From positions 38,920 to 102,919 of the forward strand of contig CAIVKH010000325.1 of the NCBI GenBank assembly GCA_903906425.1: a DNA stretch of 64,000 nt, written 5' to 3'. Positions 23,356-32,382 of the stretch are shown here, piece by piece. The notes beneath the pieces were generated by a model. That model saw only the letters and a list, made by a program, of their open reading frames with translations. It made no database searches and was not told the origin of the DNA. The DNA comes from an uncultured bacterium. Its GTDB lineage: Bacteria > Verrucomicrobiota > Kiritimatiellia > CAIVKH01. The translations under genes were made by a program, and so were the position numbers. Numbering within the stretch: position 1 is the stretch's first letter; each line of letters starts with the position of its first letter.

Positions 23356-25133
23356 CCTTCGCCAATCCCCTCGGCCTGCTCGCGCTCGCGGGAATTCCCG
23401 CTGTGCTCGCGATTCATTTCTTCCAGAACAAAACCCGCCGCGTCGAAATCAGCACGATGTTCCTCATCGAAGACCTCACGCGCGAAAGCGTGCGCGGCGG
23501 GATGTGGGAGCGAATCCGCAACTCGCCGCTGCTCTGGCTGCAGTTGCTCGCCGTCCTGCTGCTCACGTGGCTGCTGGTCCAGCCGATGTGGCTGCGATCC
23601 GAATCCGTCCAGCAAGCCATCGTCATCCTCGACAGCTCCGTTTCGATGCGGCCGTTTCTCGACAAAATGAACGCCACGTTGCGGCACGATGTGAACAAGC
23701 TCGCCGGAGCCGCCGCGCGATCCGAATGGACCGTCATCGAATCCGACACCGCGCGCGGCACCGTCTATTCCGGCGGCGAAGCCGGGGAACTTCTCGACGC
23801 CGTCGCGAAGTGGAAGCCGCGCAGCGGCCATCACGACTTCCAGCCGGCATTCCAACTCGCCCGCGATTTGCAGCGAAAGAATGGCGTCATCGTTTTCGTC
23901 AGCAACCGCCGCCCCGAAGGGCTGCCCGCCGGGATGGAACTCCTTGCTGTCGGCGAACCGATCGAGAACTGCGGCTTCGCCGGTGCGCGCGTCGATGTCG
24001 TCAGCAACAAAACCGTCTGGTCTGCGCTGCTGATGAATTACGGAAAATCCGCGCAGCAGCGCCGCTACCACCTTGAAATCGGGAACTCCAAAACGCCCGA
24101 CGAAACCGTCGAACTCGAACCCGGCGGCATCCGCGCCATTCGCGGCGAATGGCCGCGCGGCGCGGCCAAATGCAGACTCGTTCTCGATCCCGGTCGCTTC
24201 GCTCTCGACGACGAAATGCCGCTTGTCCTTCCGCAGTCCAAACAACTCACCGCCGTTTTTTCCGCCTCCGCCGAAACGCAGCCGTTCATTGAGAAAATCG
24301 CCGGAAGCCTCGACGCCGTCACACAGGACACCACCGGCAGTCCCGATCTGACATTCGCATTTCTCCGCGTCGGCATGGCCGCGCTGCCGCAAAATCGCAA
24401 CGGCATATTTTTTCTCTTCGACGAAAAACCGCGCGAATCTCTCCGATCCGGTTTGATCGTCGCAGATCATCATCCGCTCATGAACGGCATCACGTGGCAG
24501 GGACTTCTCACGCGCGACGAGAAAGGAATCACTGCGACAAATTCCGACCGCACACTTTTGTGGCAAGGTTCAACGCCGCTGATTTTCCTCCGCGAATACG
24601 GCCGCACCCATCAACTCGTCTTCAATTTCGACGTTGCCCACGCCAACGTGGACCGTCTCCCCGCATTTGTCCTGCTGATCCGCCGATTCGTCGAAACTCT
24701 GCGCTCCGAGAAAATCGCCTTCGAAGCCCGGAACGTCGAACTCCACCAGCCGCTGGAAATTGCTGCCAAACTTTCAGATGAACCTGTGGAACTCGTCGAA
24801 GGTAGGGCGGTGTCGCCGACACCGCCGAGCGGCGCGCTGGGCCAGCGCGCCCTACCATTACCGCCCGGCATCGCCTCGCTTCGTGCCCCCGACGAGCCGG
24901 GCTTCTTCGAAATCCGGCAGGGCACGAAGAAACTTTTCGAAGGCGCGTCGCATTTCGCCGACACGCGCGAGGCCGACTTCAAGCTGACGAAATCCGAGAA
25001 CACGATCACCGCCCGCGCCCGCGAACTCACGATCCGCAACAGCCAGCGCGATATGATGACACCGCTCTGGCTCGTGTTGCTCGCGGGAACGCTTTTGAGC
25101 GGTTGGGCCGTCGCGGAACGGAGGAGGCGATGA
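23346..25133 (+). CDS. BatA-type N-terminal / VWA membrane protein
   Basis: A 595-aa protein from GTG 23346, overlapping the DUF58 gene by 10 nt. The N-terminal BatA region has two membrane helices (FANPLGLLALAGIPAVLAIH, and SPLLWLQLLAVLLLTWLLV), then a VWA domain opening VILDSSVSM (DxSxS metal site) at about 93-102, followed by beta-rich extracytoplasmic domains and a final membrane helix (LWLVLLAGTLLSGWAV). Near residue 490 the segment EGRAVSPTPPSGALGQRALP is encoded by a three-hairpin repeat inserted in frame. It is the probable client of MoxR. Confidence 0.88.
   Translation: MDLTFANPLGLLALAGIPAVLAIHFFQNKTRRVEISTMFLIEDLTRESVRGGMWERIRNSPLLWLQLLAVLLLTWLLVQPMWLRSESVQQAIVILDSSVSMRPFLDKMNATLRHDVNKLAGAAARSEWTVIESDTARGTVYSGGEAGELLDAVAKWKPRSGHHDFQPAFQLARDLQRKNGVIVFVSNRRPEGLPAGMELLAVGEPIENCGFAGARVDVVSNKTVWSALLMNYGKSAQQRRYHLEIGNSKTPDETVELEPGGIRAIRGEWPRGAAKCRLVLDPGRFALDDEMPLVLPQSKQLTAVFSASAETQPFIEKIAGSLDAVTQDTTGSPDLTFAFLRVGMAALPQNRNGIFFLFDEKPRESLRSGLIVADHHPLMNGITWQGLLTRDEKGITATNSDRTLLWQGSTPLIFLREYGRTHQLVFNFDVAHANVDRLPAFVLLIRRFVETLRSEKIAFEARNVELHQPLEIAAKLSDEPVELVEGRAVSPTPPSGALGQRALPLPPGIASLRAPDEPGFFEIRQGTKKLFEGASHFADTREADFKLTKSENTITARARELTIRNSQRDMMTPLWLVLLAGTLLSGWAVAERRRR
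24801..24856. repeat. Three-hairpin (cloverleaf-like) repeat inside VWA gene
   Basis: 56 nt. Outer arms GGTAGGGCG...CGCCCTACC enclose two inner hairpins, GGTGTC-GCC-GACACC and GCGCGCTGG-G-CCAGCGCGC. It is read in frame as a Pro/Gly/Ala-rich insert. It looks like a REP or BIME-type element. Confidence 0.8.
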
Positions 25134-25139
25134 ACGTCC

Positions 25140-25330
25140 AGCTCATCAGGCCTGAAGGGCCGAGATTTGATAGCCCAGGGCAACGCCCTGAGTCCCCGAA
25201 GAATGAAACATCAAAAGCCCTGAAGGGGCGAAACCCGGAAACCATTCCGCCCCTTCAGGGCTTGAAAATAATCTCGCGCTTTTTACCCAGGGCGTTGCCC
25301 TGGGCTGTCACCTTGAGGCCCCTTCGTGAC
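25140..25330. repeat. Palindromic intergenic repeat
   Basis: Nested inverted repeats: GCCCAGGGCAACGCCCTG (left) against CAGGGCGTTGCCCTGGGC (right), and inside them AGCCCTGAAGGGGCG against CGCCCCTTCAGGGCT. The whole could fold as one long arm. Such CCTGAAGGGGCG-type repeats are common in PVC genomes. It may act as a MITE, or attenuate transcription within the operon. Confidence 0.75.
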
Positions 25331-25360
25331 TTTCGGCAGCTCCAGTTCGATGGCGATGTT

Positions 25361-25407
25361 TTCCAATCATTGGAATTATGCGGCCGCTTGATTTCCAATG
25401 ATTGGAA
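25361..25407 (+). repeat. Paired-dyad element, copy 7
   Basis: Dyads at 25361-25375 (C) and 25393-25407 (G), spacer TTATGCGGCCGCTTGAT. It directly precedes a 58-aa membrane-protein gene. Confidence 0.95.
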
Positions 25408-25428
25408 ATTTTCAAAACGGCGGTTGCG

Positions 25429-25605
25429 ATGAAATCCTTCTTGTCCCCAAAGACGACTTGGCGTCGGCTCGTCATAATTGCGGTCATAACGCTGATTGTA
25501 TGCGTCGCCGTCTGGATGATGTTCTTGAATTGCTGTTGTTCGAATTGGGACCTGAGCACTTTCATGGATGCAGTTGACGAAAAGAGGATCGGACATCCTC
25601 CATGA
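25429..25605 (+). CDS. Small membrane protein, 58 aa
   Basis: Start moved from the track's 25402 to ATG 25429 (MKSFLSPKTTWRRL), since the earlier codons are dyad sequence. One transmembrane helix (LVIIAVITLIVCVAVWMMFL) is followed by CCC and a short acidic tail. Its TGA overlaps the next ATG (ATGA), which suggests translational coupling with the 905-aa VWA protein. Unknown function. It could be an accessory anchor or chance ORF, but the coupling favours a gene. Confidence 0.5.
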   Translation: MKSFLSPKTTWRRLVIIAVITLIVCVAVWMMFLNCCCSNWDLSTFMDAVDEKRIGHPP

Positions 25606-28319
25606 TCAACTTCACCTCGCCCGAATGGTTGCTGCTGGTTCCGCTCGCGATTTTTGCGGGGTGGTACTGGCGTCAGCTTCAACTGACGCGACCGCTGCGG
25701 GCGATTTGTCTCGGGCTGGTTTTGTTCCTGTTACTCGGTCCGCAACTTCGCCGGCAAAGTTCGGGACTTGATGTGATCGTGCTTCTCGATCGCTCAGCGT
25801 CGTGCGCGGATTTGGTTGAGCCGCGCGCGGCGGAAATTCAGGCGTTGCTCGAAAAATCGAAGGGCCGGAATGACCGTATTTTCTGGCTCGATTACGCCGA
25901 TCTCGTCCAGCCGCGCGAAGAAAAGACGATGGAAGATTTCACAGGCCGCCGGAATGAAACGCGGCTGAATCTTGCGATCCAGTTTGCGCTCGCTCGCGTG
26001 GATCAAAATCGTGCAACGCGGTTGCTCGCGGTGACCGACGGTTACAGCACGGAACCGCTGAGCGATGCGAATGAGCGATTACAGTCACAAGGCATTGCGC
26101 TCGATTACCGGCTTGTGACGCATCCCGGCGCCGCGGATTTTCGCGTGGCGTCGCTTGATCTTCCGATTCGCGTGCAGCGCGACGAGCCGTTTTTGATCGA
26201 GTCGGAAATCGAAGGCGAAGCGGATGCGACAGTCCCGTTCACAGTTTCGCGCGATGGCGTCGGGCTTGCAAAAGGCAGCGTACAGATTCGCGAGGGACAC
26301 GGGACGATTCGTTACACAGACCGGCTCGCGAGTTCCGGCGCGCATAAATACGAGGTGCGAATTCAGCCGGAGAAAGACGCTTTCCCCGGAAATAATCACG
26401 CGGATCGCTGGATCGAAAGCGTTGGCGGGCCGCGCGTGCTGCTTGTGACCGCATACGACAACGATCCGCTCGGGGCGGCGTTGCGCGGCCAGGGATTCGA
26501 AGTTGAAGTTGAAAACGAGCCGGCGCGTTTGAATGTCGGGCGATTGAGCGGCACGAAGGACGTCGTGTTGAACAATGTGCCGGCGTACGGCGTGCCGCAC
26601 GAATTTCTCGACGCTCTGGATTTCTATGTCCGCGGCCAGGGCGGCGGACTGCTGATGGCGGGCGGAAAATACAGCTTCGGTGCGGGCGGATATTTTCAGT
26701 CGCCTGTTGATCCGCTGCTTCCAGTCTCAATGGAACTCAAACAGGAGCACCGCAAGCTCGCGGTTGCGATGTCCATCGTGCTCGACCGTTCGGGAAGCAT
26801 GTCGTGCGGGGTTCCAGGTGGAGCATCAGGCCTCGTGAAAATGGATCTTGCCGACGAAGGTGCGGCGCGCGCGATTGAACTGCTGGGAAGTTCCGACACG
26901 GTCAGCCTGATTCCGGTGGATACGCAGCCGCACGTGCTCGTTCCGCAAACGCAGCTCGGGGATAACCGGGCGCAAATCGTCAACGCCGCGCGCCGAGTGC
27001 AAAGCCAGGGCGGCGGCATCTACATTCATTCGGGACTGACCACCGCGTGGAACCAGTTGAAGAAATCCGATCGCGGACAGAAACACATCATCCTGTTTGC
27101 CGACGCGAACGACTCGATCCAGGAAGGCGGCGATTACAAATCGCTGCTCGAAAAGATCACGAAGGATGACATCACGGTCAGCGTCATCGGCATGGGCACC
27201 GATCACGATCACGATTCGGAATTCCTGCGGCGGATTTCGGAGTGGGGCAAAGGTCGCATGTTCTTTGCGGAGGCCGGCAACCTGCCGGAGATTTTCGCGC
27301 AGGAAACTGTCGCGGTTTCGCGCTCCGCGTTTCTTGACGAGCCGACGCCGTTTCAAGCCACCGCAAGCTGGCTCGAACTCGCGGCGCGTCCGCTCAACTG
27401 GCTGAAGGCTGTTGACGGCTATAACCTCAGTTATCTCCGCGACGGCGCGACGGCAGCGGCGATTTCGGGCGACGAATACGCGGCGCCGCTCATCGCGTTC
27501 TGGCAGCGCGGACTCGGGCGCGTCGCGGCGGTTTCGTTTCCGCTCGGTGGAAAATATTCGGACAGTGTCCGCGGTTGGAACGGCTACGGCGATCTGAACC
27601 GCACGATGGCGCGATGGCTGATGGGCCGCGATACACCACCGGGTCTCGGTCTACGAACGTCGCGAGTCGGAACGGTGCTGCAAGTTGAATTGCTCTACGA
27701 CAAACGCTGGGAAGAGAAGATCGCGGTACGCGCACCGGAACTGGTCACGGTCGAAGGCGGCGGGAACAAAGTCTTCAATCACGTCTGGCAGCGGCTTGAA
27801 CCGGGACATTACGTCAGCACAATTTCGCTCGACGATGAGCGCTGGCTTCGCGGCGCGATTCAAGTCGGCGATGCGTCGCTGCCGTTCGGTCCGGTGAATG
27901 GCGGCAGTTCCGCCGAGTGGCAATTTGATCGCGCACGGCTGGCCGAATTAAAGCAAGTCAGCGCGCGCAGCGGCGGCGAAGAAAGAGTCGAACTTTCTTC
28001 GATCTGGAAATCGCCGCGGAAAAAGGAATTCGTGGACATCCGACCGCACGGTCTCACGCTTTTCCTGGTGCTGTTTCTGGTCGAGGCGCTGCTGACGCGA
28101 ACAGGCTGGACGATGCCGCGAATCGCCCGCGCAAAAGCAAACCGGCCGGAGCTGATGAAGCCAATCAACGTACAGCAATCAATGCCCGGCACTCAGCATT
28201 CGAAGATCGAGAAGCCGGCGCCAAGAGGTCAGCCATTCGCGCCGCCCAAGCCGCCATCCGGTACAGAACCGGCCAAACGACGCAGCGTGTTTGACCGGGC
28301 GAAACGCGGCGGGGCGTAG
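25602..28319 (+). CDS. Large VWA / glutamine-amidotransferase-like membrane protein
   Basis: A 905-aa protein. Two N-terminal membrane helices are followed by a degenerate VWA start (VIVLLDRSAS), a beta-sandwich region, a class-I-amidotransferase-like segment (GPRVLLVTAYDNDPLGAAL...GGGLLMAGGKYSFGAGGY), then a canonical VWA domain with MIDAS motif VLDRSGSMS at about 398-406 and the later DxxD-type loops. A further beta domain and a C-terminal membrane helix (LTLFLVLFLVEALL) end the protein, with a basic tail. It is the last gene of the long operon. This layout is typical of PVC MoxR operons. Confidence 0.88.
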   Translation: MINFTSPEWLLLVPLAIFAGWYWRQLQLTRPLRAICLGLVLFLLLGPQLRRQSSGLDVIVLLDRSASCADLVEPRAAEIQALLEKSKGRNDRIFWLDYADLVQPREEKTMEDFTGRRNETRLNLAIQFALARVDQNRATRLLAVTDGYSTEPLSDANERLQSQGIALDYRLVTHPGAADFRVASLDLPIRVQRDEPFLIESEIEGEADATVPFTVSRDGVGLAKGSVQIREGHGTIRYTDRLASSGAHKYEVRIQPEKDAFPGNNHADRWIESVGGPRVLLVTAYDNDPLGAALRGQGFEVEVENEPARLNVGRLSGTKDVVLNNVPAYGVPHEFLDALDFYVRGQGGGLLMAGGKYSFGAGGYFQSPVDPLLPVSMELKQEHRKLAVAMSIVLDRSGSMSCGVPGGASGLVKMDLADEGAARAIELLGSSDTVSLIPVDTQPHVLVPQTQLGDNRAQIVNAARRVQSQGGGIYIHSGLTTAWNQLKKSDRGQKHIILFADANDSIQEGGDYKSLLEKITKDDITVSVIGMGTDHDHDSEFLRRISEWGKGRMFFAEAGNLPEIFAQETVAVSRSAFLDEPTPFQATASWLELAARPLNWLKAVDGYNLSYLRDGATAAAISGDEYAAPLIAFWQRGLGRVAAVSFPLGGKYSDSVRGWNGYGDLNRTMARWLMGRDTPPGLGLRTSRVGTVLQVELLYDKRWEEKIAVRAPELVTVEGGGNKVFNHVWQRLEPGHYVSTISLDDERWLRGAIQVGDASLPFGPVNGGSSAEWQFDRARLAELKQVSARSGGEERVELSSIWKSPRKKEFVDIRPHGLTLFLVLFLVEALLTRTGWTMPRIARAKANRPELMKPINVQQSMPGTQHSKIEKPAPRGQPFAPPKPPSGTEPAKRRSVFDRAKRGGA

Positions 28320-28390
28320 CTACGGCTGCTGGCTTGCGCCCGGCGAAGTGAATGTCTAGTTTCCGCGAACTTTCAACCAAACTGGAAAAT

Positions 28391-29569
28391 ATGACCGAAC
28401 ATTTTTCAACCAGACTTTCAGTGGCCGGATTCTCTTTCGCCGCGGCGGGAATGCTCGCGCTGTCAGGCTGCAGCGAAAAACGCGAACAGGCGACGCAACC
28501 GGAAGCAAAGCCGGTCGCGCAGGCGGCTGCGCCGGCGATCAAGCAGCCGCCGAGCGTGGTGGCGAAGCCGGAAGATAAGCCGTCGAAGGTGAGTTCGCTG
28601 GCGGCGTATTACCACTTCGACGAAGCGGACGGCGCGGCGGCGGCGGATTCATCGGGCGGCGATCATGCCGGGCGGCTCAACGGCGGCGTGACGGCGGGCA
28701 TTGAAGGAATGGTCAAACTCGCCGCGGAGTTCAGCCGCTCGCGCGACGGGCAGATCACGGTTTTGAAGCCGCTGAATTTCACCGCGAATACCGCGACGAT
28801 CGTGGCGTGGGTGAAGCGACATGGGCCGCAGAGTCCAAACGCCGCGGTTGTTTTCTGCCGCGGTGGCGACACGGTAGCCGGGCTGCTTTTCGGGGCGGCA
28901 AGCGAATTGAGCTACGCGTGGGGCAGCGAACAGACAACTGCGGAGTGGCGGTCCGGACTTGCGCCGCCTGATGGCGTGTGGACGTTCGTCGCGCTGGTGG
29001 TCGAGCCGGCGAAGGCAACGATGTATCTAGGAATTCCCGGCGGGCCGTTGCGCTCCTGCGAGCATGTCGCCGCGCATGAACCGGTGGAATTCAGCAGCGC
29101 GCTGACGATTGGCCGCGATCCGATTCTCGGCAGCGGCTTCGATGGCAGTCTCGATGAACTCGGCATCTGGAAAAATTCGATGTCGCGAGAGGAGATCGAA
29201 AGACTTTTTGCCGTCGGCCAGAAACTCGCCGCAGCCGCGCGCGCGGGCGGCGGAGCCGCCACCGCTACGGTGTCGGCCGAAAACCACGGTGCATCGCAGC
29301 AACCGAGAAATTCCGCCGGCTGGAGCGATCCGGAATTCAACAGGGCGGTCGCGCTTTACAACGACGCGCAGTCTGCCTACATAAGTTTTTTGAACACGCG
29401 GCAAAACCCCGCGGTGCTCAAGCGCATCCAGGACAACATGGGCGTTTGTGTTGATACCTTTGAACGTTGCAAGAAGCACGCGCCAGCGGGGCTTGACATG
29501 CAGGAATACATCGACCGCTGCAACAAACTCACATTTCAGGTCCAGGGCACCCGGCAACTTAGCCCGTAG
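28391..29569 (+). CDS. LamG-type lipoprotein with Cys-containing C-terminal domain
   Basis: Start moved to ATG 28391 (MTEHFSTRLSVAGFSF). A lipobox LSGC follows, so it should be a lipoprotein. Residues about 65-260 are a concanavalin-like LamG fold (AAYYHFDEADGAAAADSSGG, the DELGIWKNSMSREEI ending). The last 75 residues (YNDAQSAYISFLNTRQNPAVLK...CVDTFERCKKHAPAGL...CNKLTF) match the C-terminus of the 43785-44465 protein, with three conserved Cys. The LamG part suggests carbohydrate or protein binding at the cell surface. It follows the MoxR operon by about 70 bp but need not belong to it. Confidence 0.8.
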   Translation: MTEHFSTRLSVAGFSFAAAGMLALSGCSEKREQATQPEAKPVAQAAAPAIKQPPSVVAKPEDKPSKVSSLAAYYHFDEADGAAAADSSGGDHAGRLNGGVTAGIEGMVKLAAEFSRSRDGQITVLKPLNFTANTATIVAWVKRHGPQSPNAAVVFCRGGDTVAGLLFGAASELSYAWGSEQTTAEWRSGLAPPDGVWTFVALVVEPAKATMYLGIPGGPLRSCEHVAAHEPVEFSSALTIGRDPILGSGFDGSLDELGIWKNSMSREEIERLFAVGQKLAAAARAGGGAATATVSAENHGASQQPRNSAGWSDPEFNRAVALYNDAQSAYISFLNTRQNPAVLKRIQDNMGVCVDTFERCKKHAPAGLDMQEYIDRCNKLTFQVQGTRQLSP

Positions 29570-29719
29570 TCTCGTTTCACGCGGCGGAGTTCCAGCACTT
29601 CCGTTGAAGGTTCCGGATCCTTGCCCGGAACGCGACGGCTATTTCGTCATTGATGACCAAGTGCCGGAGGGAGCTTCGCGGCATTTGCCACGGCGGATTT
29701 TTTCGCTAGAGTCCGCCGC

Positions 29720-30214
29720 ATGAAATTTCGCCAGTCCGAAACGAAAATCATGCCACGCGCCGCGATGCTCGCCGAACGCGAGCGGTTGAGGAGAACCGGA
29801 AAGAAAGTCGTTTTCACAAACGGCTGCTTCGACATCGTCCACGCCGGCCATGCGTCGACGATGGCTTTCGCGAAGCAGCAGGGCGATTTCTTGATCGTCG
29901 GATTGAACAGCGACGCATCGGTGCGCCGGCTCAAGGGGGACAAGCGGCCGGTTGTTGCCGAACGGCACCGCGCTGCGCTCATCGCCGCGTTCGAGTCCGT
30001 GGATTACGTCGTGCTCTTCGACGAAACCGAAGTGGACACGCTCGTCGGCGAACTGAAGCCGGACGTTCTTGTGAAGGGAATGGATTGCGCTGGAAATATC
30101 GTCGGCCGTGAACATGTCGAAGTCTACGGCGGCAAAGTCGTCGCCGCTCCGTTCGTCGAAGGACTTTCGACGAGCAACATCATCGCGAAGATTCTCGACG
30201 CGTACAAAAGTTGA
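29720..30214 (+). CDS. rfaE2: D-glycero-beta-D-manno-heptose 1-phosphate adenylyltransferase
   Basis: A 164-aa nucleotidyltransferase, equivalent to the C-terminal domain of HldE. Motifs: TNGCFDIVHAGH with the HxGH active site at 41-44, GLNSDASVRRLKG, RPV..E..RA..IAA, FDE.TP-like region and the GLSTSNIIAKI end in place of STS/TTxII. It makes ADP-heptose for LPS inner core. It is the stand-alone form, so the kinase should be encoded elsewhere. It converges with the 30218 gene, with only 3 bp between the two stops. Confidence 0.92.
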   Translation: MKFRQSETKIMPRAAMLAERERLRRTGKKVVFTNGCFDIVHAGHASTMAFAKQQGDFLIVGLNSDASVRRLKGDKRPVVAERHRAALIAAFESVDYVVLFDETEVDTLVGELKPDVLVKGMDCAGNIVGREHVEVYGGKVVAAPFVEGLSTSNIIAKILDAYKS

Positions 30215-30217
30215 TCG

Positions 30218-31321
30218 CTACTTCGCCAGCGCGCGGAACAAATGGAGAAGGAAGTCGCGGTTGTCTATCGAAACGTAGCGCATCGTGCCGCCCATGCGGC
30301 TGAAGGTTTTGTTGTAGCGCAGATAGTAATCCGGGTTGTCTTGCGGCGGTTCGCCTTTCGTCCAGTCCCACGATGATTTCGCGAGGTCGGCGACGACGAT
30401 GAAGTGGTTCTGAATCCGTTCGCCGCGCTGGATCGCGACGTTCTGCGTGATCGAAAGCGATTTCTCGTAAACCATCGGCGACATGACGGCGGAGCCGAGC
30501 GAGATGTACACGCCGTCGGTCAGCCGGCTGACGGATTCGGCGAAGGTGAGGAAGTCGCGCTCGGCGGCGCGGCCGAGGCAGGCGCAACGATTCATCGGAT
30601 GATTGTAAATGATGTCATGACCGATCATCGGGTGACCGGTGAGCGGAATTTTTTTCGCGAACGCCGCAGCCTGCACGCTGAAATTCTTGTGACGGTGCGG
30701 CACGGAGAATTTTCCGGCGGGCAGTTTGAATTCCTTGACGATGGCGAGCATGTCGGCAGCGGCGGCGGCGCGCTCGGGATTTGAATCGAGCTCGCGTTTC
30801 ACTTCGTCGCGGAGCTGATCCTGCGACGGAATTTCGAGGCCTTCGTTTGTGATGAATGCGCCGAGCGATTCGCCGTAGCCGAGACCGTTGCATGCGCCGA
30901 CGTTGAGCGCGAGGTTGATGTTGAATCCGGTTTCCTGCCAGTTGCCGAATTGCCCGCGCGAAACGTAATGCGCCACATCTTCGCCGCTCTGTCCCTGAAA
31001 CGCGAATTCCCAATCGTGAATGATGCCCGCGCCGTTCGTGGCAAGATGCGTGAGCCATCCGTCGTTGATGAGCCGGATGAGCACCGGCGCGAGTCCGTTC
31101 TTGATAGTGTGTGCGCCGAACGAAAGCATCACGGGTCGACCAGCTTTCCGCGCGCGGACGATTCGTTCCACAAGTTCCGCCATCAGGCGCTGTGCCGGTT
31201 CGAAAATCGCGCGCGGCTCATCGGCGGCGGAAACGCGGATGGTTTCGAAGACGAGTTTGTTTTTCCGCTGCGCGAGCGGAAGCATCTGGACTTTTGTACG
31301 GTCAAATTTCGGATATGGCAT
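30218..31321 (-). CDS. Deoxyhypusine-synthase-like protein of unknown role
   Basis: Start set at 31321 (MPYPKFDRTKVQML). 367 aa. The segment VMLSFGAHTIKNGLAPVLIRLINDGWLTHLATNGAGIIHDWEFA is organised like the NAD-binding core of deoxyhypusine-synthase-like proteins (small-residue strand, acidic His-Asp loop). A second half has GHPMIGHDIIYNHPMNRCACLGRAA. Bacteria lack eIF5A, so homologues use other substrates or are of unknown function. I see no tell-tale catalytic Lys region that I can assign. The name rests on fold resemblance only. Confidence 0.5.
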   Translation of the reverse strand: MPYPKFDRTKVQMLPLAQRKNKLVFETIRVSAADEPRAIFEPAQRLMAELVERIVRARKAGRPVMLSFGAHTIKNGLAPVLIRLINDGWLTHLATNGAGIIHDWEFAFQGQSGEDVAHYVSRGQFGNWQETGFNINLALNVGACNGLGYGESLGAFITNEGLEIPSQDQLRDEVKRELDSNPERAAAAADMLAIVKEFKLPAGKFSVPHRHKNFSVQAAAFAKKIPLTGHPMIGHDIIYNHPMNRCACLGRAAERDFLTFAESVSRLTDGVYISLGSAVMSPMVYEKSLSITQNVAIQRGERIQNHFIVVADLAKSSWDWTKGEPPQDNPDYYLRYNKTFSRMGGTMRYVSIDNRDFLLHLFRALAK

Positions 31322-31425
31322 GGCGCGCAGAATACGCCGCGCGCTGAAATTACCGAAAACAAAAAAATCCAAATGTCCGCGATCTTCGGGTAGAAGTCCG
31401 GTTGAGAAGGTTCTGCGAGGAATAG

Positions 31426-32271
31426 ATGGGCGAAAATCTGGAAGATCGTATCGAGAGGATTCAGCGGTGGGTGATGTTCGCGCTGGCCGCCACAACGCCT
31501 TTTGCGTGCTGGCTGGTGTGGCATGGCCGGTTGCTTGCCGGACGCGGGCCGACGATGGGATGGATCATCTTCGTGCCGATTGCATTTGTTGACGCGACGC
31601 TGGCCGGGTTGTTCGCGTTGATCGCCTACCCCGGTTCGGCGCGCAGATTTTTCGTGAAGAATCCCATCATCTCCCGCTCGTACCAACTGCCCGCCGACAT
31701 GCTGTCGTGGTCGCAAGCGACCGAGAAACGGATGAGATCGCTGGGGTTCACTTTGCGAATCTCCCCGGTTTCGGGCGACATTGAATTCACACGCTTCAAG
31801 GATGGAATGGCGGGGTTTCTCAACCTGACGTTCGAGGGCCTGCTGACGTTCAACGCCACCACGATGCCGCCGGTCGCGGAGATTTCGATCAGCCTGAAGG
31901 ACACACTGGTTTTCGATTCGTCGGAATCGCGGCATCTCGAAATGATGGCCGATTTCATCGCCGGCCAGCGCGATGATTTACCGATCCGCGTCTATCCCGC
32001 CTTGGTCAGCTCATCGGTTCTCGGTCTTTTCATCGCGATACTTTTTCTTGCGCTGCATCCCGTCTGGCCCGCTGCGCCGTTGTGGATTTCGGAACGTCTC
32101 TCGGTCATCTCGGCGGGATGCGCTGCGATCGGACTTTTCCAGATGTTCTCGAAACGGCAGCAGCAGTTCATCGGATTCACCAACGGATTCCTCTGCGTAT
32201 TCTGCGGGGCCGCCCTGTGGCTGGCCTTCATGGCCGTTCTGGCTGTGTCGCGCATGGCGGCAATGCGCTGA
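31426..32271 (+). CDS. Membrane protein of unknown function
   Basis: A 281-aa protein with GAGGAA before the ATG. Two helices at the N-terminus (WVMFALAATTPFACWLVW and IIFVPIAFVDATLAGLFALIAY), a central soluble domain of about 120 residues (SWSQATEKRMRSLGFTLR...LVFDSSESRHLEMMADFI) and three C-terminal helices. No motif names it. It is divergent from the DHS-like gene and convergent with the deacetylase-like gene, with paired-dyad copy 8 in the gap behind it. Confidence 0.7.
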   Translation: MGENLEDRIERIQRWVMFALAATTPFACWLVWHGRLLAGRGPTMGWIIFVPIAFVDATLAGLFALIAYPGSARRFFVKNPIISRSYQLPADMLSWSQATEKRMRSLGFTLRISPVSGDIEFTRFKDGMAGFLNLTFEGLLTFNATTMPPVAEISISLKDTLVFDSSESRHLEMMADFIAGQRDDLPIRVYPALVSSSVLGLFIAILFLALHPVWPAAPLWISERLSVISAGCAAIGLFQMFSKRQQQFIGFTNGFLCVFCGAALWLAFMAVLAVSRMAAMR

Positions 32272-32313
32272 CAGCGAAACATCGTGTGTCCGCCTCCCGA
32301 TCGCAGTGTCAAC

Positions 32314-32361
32314 TTCCAATGATTGGAAATTTCCGCAGCCGGTCTTTTCCAATCATTGGAA
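32314..32361 (+). repeat. Paired-dyad element, copy 8
   Basis: Dyads at 32314-32328 (G) and 32347-32361 (C) with an 18-nt spacer, so centres are 33 bp apart. It lies between two convergent genes, where a promoter role is unlikely. Confidence 0.95.
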
Positions 32362-32382
32362 AGTTTGCAGAGCGCCGCCGGG

